A stretch of DNA of 11,772 nucleotides, taken from assembly GCA_012270805.1 (NCBI GenBank), contig JAAXHR010000428.1, forward strand, positions 1-11,772, in the 5' to 3' direction. Below are positions 6,375 to 11,772 of this stretch, in pieces. The notes beneath the pieces were generated by a model that saw nothing but the letters and a program-made list of their open reading frames with translations, was not told the DNA's origin and did not search any database. The stretch is from Dehalococcoidia bacterium (GTDB taxonomy: Bacteria; Chloroflexota; Dehalococcoidia; Lucifugimonadales; Lucifugimonadaceae). Position numbers and translations under genes: made by a program. Position 1 is the stretch's first letter; every line of letters begins with the position of its first letter.

Positions 6375-7360
6375 GTGGTGACGTATTGATAGTTGGTGAG
6401 GTCGCTGATAGTGGATTGCATCCGGCGGTTCGACAGCTGATGGGCGCGGCTGGTCGGGTCGCAGATAGTTCGGAGGTGACGTTGTGTCTTGCTGTTGATG
6501 AGTCGTTTGATGATGGATGTCTTGACGGAATAGGTGTTGGCAAGGTGGTTCTGTTGGAGCATCCGGATGCGGGATCGGATGGTGTCAGCGGGGTGTACGC
6601 ATTGTTGACCGAGTTGATCTGTGACGTTGTGGATCGGTTGAAGCCGAGTGTGGTGTTGGTGGCGAAGACGGATGCTGGGTCGGTGGTTGTGGCGCGGGTC
6701 GCGGCTCGGTTTGGGGCTGGATTGGCTTCGGATTGTATCGATTTGGCGTTGAATGCTGAGGGTAGAGTGGCGGTAACTCGGCCGGTGCATGGCGGGAGTG
6801 CGATTGCGGTGTATGAGTTTGCTGGTGATGGGTTGCAGGTTGTTTCGATTCGACCAGGAGCTTTTGAAGCGGCGACGAGTGTTGGTGAGACACCCGAGAT
6901 TGAACGGGTGGATATGTCGGAAGTAGGCGTCGAGGAGCCGGTGCCCGTGCATGTCGAGACCGTGGTCGAGGAAGGCGAAGGAGTGCCGTTGGAGCAGGCG
7001 GATGTTGTGGTATCGGGTGGTCGTGGTCTTGGTGGTCCGGAGCCGTTTGATCAGTTGAGGGAGTTGTGCGGGCTACTCGGCGCGGCGTTGGGCGCATCCC
7101 GAGCGGCTTGTGATGCAGGGTGGATTGATCATTCGCATCAAGTCGGTCTAACCGGCAAAAGCATCAGCCCTACCACCTACATCACAGTAGGAATCTCGGG
7201 TGCCAGCCAACATATGGCCGGCTGTTCGTCAGCCCGGAACATCGTGGCGATCGACAAGGATCGTGAAGCGAATATCTTTTCTCATGCCCGGTATGGTGTG
7301 GTGGGAGATTGGGCGAAGGTTTTGCCGGCGTTCACGGCCGCGGTCGCGGAGTTGGATTGA
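6371..7360 (+). CDS. etfA: Electron transfer flavoprotein, alpha subunit
   Basis: A 329-residue ETF alpha subunit, starting ATG 6371 and overlapping etfB by 4 bases. The N-terminal domain (to about residue 200) has KPSVVLVAKTDAGSVVVARVA, the pseudo-repeat shared with beta. The C-terminal FAD-binding domain shows GGRGLGG at 217-222, GASRAACDAGW at 241-251, the QVGLTGK loop at 257-263, GISGASQH at 274-281 and AIDKDREANIF at 293-303. The FAD ribityl, flavin and pyrophosphate contacts map to those motifs in known ETFs. Length is typical and no domain is missing. The subunit holds the FAD of the ETF heterodimer and takes electrons one at a time. The coding strand is markedly G+T-rich, as in etfB and the following genes. 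Confidence 0.95.
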   Translation: MSGDVLIVGEVADSGLHPAVRQLMGAAGRVADSSEVTLCLAVDESFDDGCLDGIGVGKVVLLEHPDAGSDGVSGVYALLTELICDVVDRLKPSVVLVAKTDAGSVVVARVAARFGAGLASDCIDLALNAEGRVAVTRPVHGGSAIAVYEFAGDGLQVVSIRPGAFEAATSVGETPEIERVDMSEVGVEEPVPVHVETVVEEGEGVPLEQADVVVSGGRGLGGPEPFDQLRELCGLLGAALGASRAACDAGWIDHSHQVGLTGKSISPTTYITVGISGASQHMAGCSSARNIVAIDKDREANIFSHARYGVVGDWAKVLPAFTAAVAELD

Positions 7361-7381
7361 GACTGGCGGATACCGGTGTAC

Positions 7382-7390
7382 AGGAAGGAG
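7382..7390 (+). promoter_or_regulatory. Ribosome binding site of the sulfatase gene
   Basis: AGGAAGGAG lies 8 bases before TTG 7399. It identifies TTG 7399 as the start and rules out in-frame upstream starts such as 7309, which lie inside etfA. Confidence 0.7.
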
Positions 7391-7398
7391 TCATAGAC

Positions 7399-8865
7399 TT
7401 GGACAGCTCTACAAACCGACCGAATATTGTTTTTCTGTTTCCGGACCAGTTTCGGGCGGATTTCGCGGGGTGCTACGGTGCGGACTGGTTGCAGACCCCG
7501 AACATTGATCGGATCGCTCAAGAGGGTGTGCGGTATGCGAATGGATTTTCGCAGTCGCCGGTGTGTGTGCCTGCCCGGACGGCGTTGTTGACGGGGGCGA
7601 ATGCGATTCGGAATGGAGTGACGAATAACTCGCAGAACTTGAGGGCCGACTGGCGTGAGGCGGGGATGCGGACTTGGCCAGAGATTTTGAATGAGGCGGG
7701 TTACTACACGGCAGGTATCGGGAAGATGCACTTCTACCCGTGGGATGAGCGTCGGGGGTTCCAGTATCGGGTGATCTGTGAAGACAAGCGGTGGTTGCAT
7801 GTTCGGGATGACTACTATCACCATCTGAAGAAGCATGGGTTGAGGAAATTGCATGGGGATGAGATGGCTGGGTATCACGAGAACAAAGGGGCGATCATTC
7901 ACGACATCCCTTGGGAGCATTCATGGGATCACTTCGTTGGTTCGAAGGCAGTGAAGTTCATCGAGCGGTATGGGAATGAGGGGCCATTTGCGATGATGGT
8001 GGGTTTTCCGGGTCCGCACTGTCCTTATGATCCGAATGAGCAGTTTCTAGCAGGAATCGACGAGAGCAAGCTGCCGGTTGCGGCTCCTGAAGTCCCAGGG
8101 CACCATCCGAGTTTGCGGGAGACGAATGTGAGCGGTAACCGTCGGCCTTGGAACGGGGTTGACTATGGGGAGTTTCCAGATGAGACGAAAGTGACGATCA
8201 GGAAGCATTATTCGGGGCTGGTGCAGCAGATCGATTATGAGGTGGGTTCGATTTTGGACGCGTTGGAGGGGCAGGGGTTGTTGGAGAATACGTACGTTGT
8301 TTTGGCTTCGGATCACGGGGACTATCTGGGGGACCACAACCTGATCGGGAAGGCTTCTTTCTTCGAGTCGGCGATCCGGATTCCGTTTTTGGCGATGGGA
8401 CCTGGGGTTGCCGGTGGTCAGGTCGTGGAGGATCTGGTGGAGCTCCGGGATGTTACGGCGACGATGTTGCGGTGGGTGGGTATCCAGGAGTTGCCGGTGT
8501 GGTACGATGCGATGCCGTTGCCGGGCAGGGGGATGCCGGGGGATCGAGGTCGAGACCGGATCTTTGGAATGTTGACGGATGGTTGGATGAACTATGACGG
8601 CCGGTTCAAGCTGCATCGGTATCGATCTGGTGAGGCGTTGCTGTTCGACATCGAGAACGATCCTCAGGAGCAGGTGAGTTTGTTGGACAATCCAGCGTAT
8701 TCTGATGTGCGGCACCGGTTGGAGGGGGAGTTGTTTGCGGAGGTGATGGCTTCGATCGAGGCGGCGTCGCAGGATCGGTTAGCGCAACATGGCGATATGT
8801 CGCAGGCTCCGGGATTTGGTCGCGAGAGCTGGGTTAGGGAGTTTCCGCATCCGCCGGTGATGTAG
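7399..8865 (+). CDS. Type I (formylglycine) sulfatase, cytoplasmic
   Basis: From TTG 7399 the protein has 488 residues and starts MDSSTNRPNIVFLFPDQFRADF, the usual opening of alkaline-phosphatase-superfamily sulfatases (metal ligand Asp16). The sulfatase signature CVPARTALLTG has Cys56, to be converted to formylglycine, and Arg60. Further expected active-site pieces are GIGKMHFYPW (Lys109, His111), PGPHCPYDP (His207) and VLASDHGDYLGDHNLIGK (Asp305, His306, Lys318). There is no signal peptide, so it acts in the cytoplasm, unlike most polysaccharide sulfatases. It would remove sulfate from a small imported sulfate ester. It needs a formylglycine-generating enzyme, not in this window. The gene starts 38 bases after etfA. 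Phosphonate-hydrolase activity is a less likely alternative. The substrate is unknown. Confidence 0.92.
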   Translation: MDSSTNRPNIVFLFPDQFRADFAGCYGADWLQTPNIDRIAQEGVRYANGFSQSPVCVPARTALLTGANAIRNGVTNNSQNLRADWREAGMRTWPEILNEAGYYTAGIGKMHFYPWDERRGFQYRVICEDKRWLHVRDDYYHHLKKHGLRKLHGDEMAGYHENKGAIIHDIPWEHSWDHFVGSKAVKFIERYGNEGPFAMMVGFPGPHCPYDPNEQFLAGIDESKLPVAAPEVPGHHPSLRETNVSGNRRPWNGVDYGEFPDETKVTIRKHYSGLVQQIDYEVGSILDALEGQGLLENTYVVLASDHGDYLGDHNLIGKASFFESAIRIPFLAMGPGVAGGQVVEDLVELRDVTATMLRWVGIQELPVWYDAMPLPGRGMPGDRGRDRIFGMLTDGWMNYDGRFKLHRYRSGEALLFDIENDPQEQVSLLDNPAYSDVRHRLEGELFAEVMASIEAASQDRLAQHGDMSQAPGFGRESWVREFPHPPVM

Positions 8866-9059
8866 TTTGAACTAGGATGTTCGGGATTGAGAATGATTTG
8901 AAGGATGAGTTTGGCGTGTTTAATTGATCTGTCTGTTGGTTAGGATGGTTGAGTGGTGTATGCCCTCTGCGTCTCGTTGCGCTCGGAATAACAATGTGAC
9001 TTGGCTAGGAATGGAGGTGTGGCGGCGGTGTCCCTCTGAATCTACCTTGAAGGGAGTAC
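8866..9059 (+). other. Intergenic gap before the HemL-like gene
   Basis: About 200 bases with no supported reading frame and no tRNA. I see no hairpin followed by a T-run, so no terminator can be placed. A promoter for the following gene is likely, but I could not identify -35/-10 boxes. Confidence 0.4.
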
Positions 9060-9070
9060 GGGGTTAATAT

Positions 9071-10435
9071 ATGCGCATGACAAAGCGAGAGATTTCTGAT
9101 TCGTTGCGTGCCGAGAGGGCACGTTATGTTGGCTTGAACGGCGGGTCGTCGGCCAAGCACGAGGAGGCGAAGCGGTGGTTGCCGGGCGGAGACACTCGGA
9201 ACTCGATATTTTGGGGTCCGTTTCCGATCTATGTATCGAGGGCAGAAGGATCGCGGATCGTGGATGTGGACGGGAATGAACGGGTCGATTTCATCAACAA
9301 CATGACGACGCTGATTCTAGGGCACCGTCATCCGGCGGTGATCGATGCGTTGCGTGAGCAGCTGGAACGTGGGGTGTCATATCCGGCTCCGACACCGTTG
9401 GTAGTGGAGTGGGGGGAATTGATGTGTGAGCGGGTGCCGTCGCTGGACAAGGTGCGGTTTGTGAATTCGGGGACGGAGGCGACGTTAAATGCAGTGCGTG
9501 CAGTGCGTGCTTTCTCGGGCAAGAATTTGTTGGCGAAATGCGAGGGTGCATATCACGGGAACCACGATGCGGTGCAGATCAGCGTGACACCGGCTGTCGG
9601 AATGGCGGGTGATGCTGAGTCGCCAGAGTCGGTATTGATGACGCGTGGGATGACACCGCGATCGGCGGATGAGATCGTTATCATGCCGTACAACGATTTG
9701 GAGAATGCTGAGCGAGTGATCCGGGCTCATGCCGACGAGTTGGCGGCAGTTATTGTGGAGCCGATTAACGGTCAGTGCGGGATGGTGCCGGCTGAACCAG
9801 AGTTCTTGGATGGGTTGCGTAGATTGACGTCAGAGCTAGGAATCTTGCTGATTTTCGATGAGGTGATAGCGTTTCGGGCGTCTCGTGGGGGTGCACAGGA
9901 GTATTACGGGGTGACACCAGATTTGACGTGTTTCGGTAAGGTAATCGGCGGCGGGTTGCCGGTCGGAGCGTTCGGCGGTCGGGAAGACGTGATGTCGTTG
10001 TGGGATCCGAGTGGTCCTGGCGGTCCGCAGGTGTCACATGCGGGGACGTTCAACGGCAATCCGATGACGGCGGCCGCGGGAGTTGCGACGTTGCGGGAGT
10101 TGTCGGCGGATGTGTATGAGGAATTGGAGGAGAAGGGTGAGTACCTGCGAGAGAAGCTAAGAGGTGTGATCTCGGAGATGGAGGCCCCGATGGGTGTTAC
10201 AGGAGCGGCATCGTTGTTCGGTATCCAGGCGACATCTGAGTCGGTGAGGGATTACCGGTCATATGCGACGAATGACGGTGAGTTGCTGGAGATGGTGTTT
10301 ATGGGGATGATGAACGAGGGTTATCTGCTGTCGAGTCGGTGCGCCGGGAACGTATCGGCGGCGCATTCGTATAAGGAGTTGGACGGTTTTGTGGAGGCGT
10401 TTGAGCGAGTGTTGAAACGTGCTTGGGGAGACTGA
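9071..10435 (+). CDS. HemL-like class III PLP aminotransferase/aminomutase
   Basis: A 454-residue PLP enzyme of the class III aminotransferase fold, related to glutamate-1-semialdehyde 2,1-aminomutase. It starts at ATG 9071, with a G-rich site at 9060-9063 spaced 7 bases. Motifs include LPGGDTRNSIFWGPFP, VNSGTEATLNAVR (phosphate cup, 131-143), GAYHGNHD (160-166), the Asp263 of FDEVIAF that contacts the pyridine nitrogen, and the lysine that carries PLP, Lys290 in CFGKVIGGGLPVGAFGG. AGTFNGNPMTA follows. True HemL enzymes act in tetrapyrrole synthesis; this one sits in a catabolic setting and departs from the usual HemL text around DEVIAFRASRGGAQEYYG. I infer a catabolic or secondary transaminase for an amino acid or beta/gamma-amino acid, not the housekeeping enzyme. 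Confidence 0.88.
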   Translation: MRMTKREISDSLRAERARYVGLNGGSSAKHEEAKRWLPGGDTRNSIFWGPFPIYVSRAEGSRIVDVDGNERVDFINNMTTLILGHRHPAVIDALREQLERGVSYPAPTPLVVEWGELMCERVPSLDKVRFVNSGTEATLNAVRAVRAFSGKNLLAKCEGAYHGNHDAVQISVTPAVGMAGDAESPESVLMTRGMTPRSADEIVIMPYNDLENAERVIRAHADELAAVIVEPINGQCGMVPAEPEFLDGLRRLTSELGILLIFDEVIAFRASRGGAQEYYGVTPDLTCFGKVIGGGLPVGAFGGREDVMSLWDPSGPGGPQVSHAGTFNGNPMTAAAGVATLRELSADVYEELEEKGEYLREKLRGVISEMEAPMGVTGAASLFGIQATSESVRDYRSYATNDGELLEMVFMGMMNEGYLLSSRCAGNVSAAHSYKELDGFVEAFERVLKRAWGD

Positions 10436-10466
10436 GAAAGCAGCCTCGCCAGATATCGTTGACGAC

Positions 10467-11099
10467 TCAACCTCGGAGGGGCCAGGGGTCCCATCGGATC
10501 TCTTGCACAGTCTTACGGAATGGCCACCGGTTTCTGATTCCGTTGAGGTTGACTCGTGAGGCACTGCTTGCGCCACGTCCGTAACTCGATGAGGATCGCA
10601 GATTTTTGTAACTTCTCAAGTTTGTTGGTGCCCAATTTTCCTGAGCCCACCACGCTTTGCCGAACTGCGGAATGCTTGGCTCGCCCCTTGCCTCGCGGAA
10701 GCGGCCACGCGTGACGTTGTGGATCATGTCATTTAGGCGTTCGATCTCGGTTTCAGCGGTTTCATCGCATGCATCGCATCCGCATCCCGGATAGGTATCG
10801 GTTGTCCACTTTCCGAAGCGGGCGTGGATTCCTGGAAAAGATGAGAATGCGATCGTGATGGTTGCCGCGCGACGGTTACGAGGTTTGAGTCTGATCGTGG
10901 GGCGAGGCGCTTCGGATTTACTTTGCTCGAGCTGCGGGTCTATTCCGAGTCTATCGATGCGCTCCACATCGTAGGTTTCGTGGAGCTGGTCCAAGATCGA
11001 TAGAGTCGCCGGAATGATCGGTTCGAAGCTTTCGGGGTTCGTGACGCGCGAGTACGCTTACAAAGGCGGGCCGTTTTCGCCCCAACGATCGTACTTCAT
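10467..11099 (-). pseudogene. DUF6226-like gene interrupted by an in-frame stop at codon 14
   Basis: On the minus strand ATG 11099 begins MKYDRWGENGPPL, then a TAA stop at 11060-11058, then the same frame continues AYSRVTNPESFEPIIPATL. The phrase pattern PP-x-x-AYSRVTNPE-F is what I recall from the N-terminus of the DUF6226 family, and the stop would arise from a single G-to-T change in GAA. The rest shows FPGIHARFGKW, then YPGCGCDACDETAETEIERL, the conserved Cys-rich core, and the typical end RWDPWPLRG. The body is otherwise full length, about 210 codons. The next usable start is TTG 10994 (codon 36), with no ribosome binding site. I infer a recent nonsense mutation, or a sequencing error. 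The molecular function of the family is unknown. Confidence 0.7.
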
Positions 11100-11173
11100 G
11101 ATTCACATCCGTTGACAAGGCATCAGAACAAACTTTTTGTACTGAATTTCCGGAAGGATTAAGAGGGGACAGG

Positions 11174-11250
11174 TGGTGGGCGGTGGAGGATTCGAACCTC
11201 CGACTTCTTGCTTGTAAGGCAAGCGCTCTGGGCCTCTGAGCTAACCGCCC
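11174..11250 (-). tRNA. tRNA-Val (anticodon UAC)
   Basis: Read on the minus strand, GGGCGGT pairs with ACCGCCC, followed by A and an encoded CCA. The D arm has GCTC paired with GAGC. The anticodon stem CTTGC/GCAAG holds the loop CTTACAA, so the anticodon is UAC (valine). The variable loop has 5 bases and the T arm is GGAGG-TTCGAAT-CCTCC. All four stems close without mismatch. No terminator is obvious after the 3' end. Confidence 0.96.
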
Positions 11251-11255
11251 GGGCT

Positions 11256-11555
11256 ATGGTATTGGATTTTATCAGTGGGAATGTTTGGGTTGGGGTGAGG
11301 GCGAGATTGTGTAGACTTGGGTTTGAGAAACGGATCAAGGTTCGAGGAATAACTACGGCATCGCACACTCACGAGGATCTGGCGACTAAGCGGGATGTTG
11401 ACGCGCGGTTTGACCGCGTTGAGGAGCGCATGACGAATTTGGAGTTCAGCTTCACTTCGAACATGACCCAGTTGAACAGTTCTATCGCTTCCTTGAACAA
11501 CACGATAGTGCTTCTCTCCGAACGAGTAGCCAACCTTGAAGAGGGGCAACGATAG
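11256..11555 (+). CDS. Small coiled-coil protein, start uncertain
   Basis: The frame ending at 11555 encodes a short protein whose last 60 residues form a clear coiled coil: DLATKRDVDARFDRVEERMT, then the Asn/Ser-rich heptads of TNLEFSFTSNMTQLNSSIAS and LNNTIVLLSERVANLEEGQR. ATG 11256 is the first ATG downstream of the tRNA, but the residues from there to about 11350 look poor and there is no ribosome binding site; GTG or TTG around 11300-11315 is possible. The DxATKRDV-R pattern resembles small proteins with a hydrophilic coiled coil seen near membrane or phage-type genes, often uncharacterised. No function is assigned. It points away from the tRNA. Confidence 0.4.
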   Translation: MVLDFISGNVWVGVRARLCRLGFEKRIKVRGITTASHTHEDLATKRDVDARFDRVEERMTNLEFSFTSNMTQLNSSIASLNNTIVLLSERVANLEEGQR

Positions 11556-11635
11556 ATGATCTGCATATTGGAAGGGATTGAACGTCAGACCAGCCGTGAT
11601 ATCGGTTTCTAATCAACGATGATGGTCTGTTTCGA
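11556..11635. other. Convergent gap between the coiled-coil gene and the edge gene
   Basis: An 80-base spacer between two stops on opposite strands. I see no strong hairpin with a T-run. Confidence 0.3.
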
Positions 11636-11772
11636 TCAATCGGAATCCTTTTCATTCAGTTCACTGATGCGTCGCTGTGTAGCTTCCATTTGTCTGCGGG
11701 TTAGTCGATAGCGGCGGTTTTTGCGGTCTTCTTGGGAAAACCAACGGAGGAAAAGGGTTGTCAGGGTGGCGA
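11636..11772 (-). CDS. C-terminal end of an unidentified protein (5' part off window)
   Basis: On the minus strand the frame is open from the window edge to TGA at 11638-11636, giving about 45 codons. The residues are ATLTTLFLRWFSQEDRKNRR, followed by YRLTRRQMEATQRRISELNE and KDSD. The first ten residues look like the end of a membrane helix leading to a basic, then coiled, cytoplasmic tail, so a membrane protein such as a cytochrome oxidase assembly factor is possible. The fragment is too short to assign. Confidence 0.55.
   Translation of the reverse strand, partial: ATLTTLFLRWFSQEDRKNRRYRLTRRQMEATQRRISELNEKDSD

Noticed and set aside
5555..6952. Long open frame on the minus strand opposite etfB and etfA
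   Set aside because: It lies entirely opposite two well-supported genes and has Pro/Arg/Ser/His-rich residues typical of a shadow frame produced by G+T-rich coding strands.
7282..7920. Minus-strand frame of about 212 codons opposite the sulfatase
   Set aside because: It overlaps the sulfatase active-site region, has a composition typical of a shadow frame, and has no ribosome binding site.
10470..10500. GC-rich imperfect hairpin near the convergent 3' ends
   Set aside because: The arms are short and imperfect and no T-run follows, so it is not a supported terminator.
11174..11250. tRNA as attachment site of a mobile element
   Set aside because: No integrase gene and no duplicated tRNA end are present in the window.

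Overview
The window reads like a stretch of a free-living bacterial chromosome. The best guess is a Chloroflexota lineage near the Dehalococcoidia/SAR202 group. This is an inference from gene content: an enolase-superfamily dehydratase, an electron-transfer flavoprotein pair, a cytoplasmic sulfatase, a HemL-like PLP enzyme, and a membrane-anchored acidic protein with a short 'V-x-x-G-x-x-T-Q-x-E/D' helical module of a kind I associate with that phylum. TTG start codons preceded by good Shine-Dalgarno sequences occur three times. I see no transposase, integrase, CRISPR array or rRNA.

Region A (1-2815) is a small defence island on the + strand. It opens with the C-terminal end of a DNA methyltransferase that runs into a 15-C homopolymer. 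Next comes a short PD-(D/E)XK-type restriction endonuclease started by TTG with a good ribosome binding site, then about 230 bases of broken or tiny reading frames. The island ends with an OLD-like AAA/ABC-type ATPase followed 14 bases later by a PIN-domain nuclease. The ATPase-nuclease pair has the architecture of two-gene abortive defence systems and is the best candidate here for a poorly described system. The methyltransferase C-tract looks phase-variable, or is a sequencing error.

Region B (2841-10435) is catabolic. A CoA-transferase beta subunit without its alpha partner sits 12 bases before an enolase-superfamily dehydratase. A convergent minus-strand gene encodes the acidic membrane-anchored protein. 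Divergent from it are etfB and etfA (4-base overlap), then a type I sulfatase, and after a 205-base gap a HemL-like aminotransferase/aminomutase. Together they suggest oxidation of organic acids or sulfate esters with electrons passed to ETF; no substrate can be named from the sequence.

Region C (10467-11772) holds a minus-strand DUF6226-like gene interrupted by an in-frame stop at codon 14, a minus-strand tRNA-Val(UAC) with encoded CCA, a small + strand coiled-coil protein, and the C-terminal end of an unidentified minus-strand gene at the edge.
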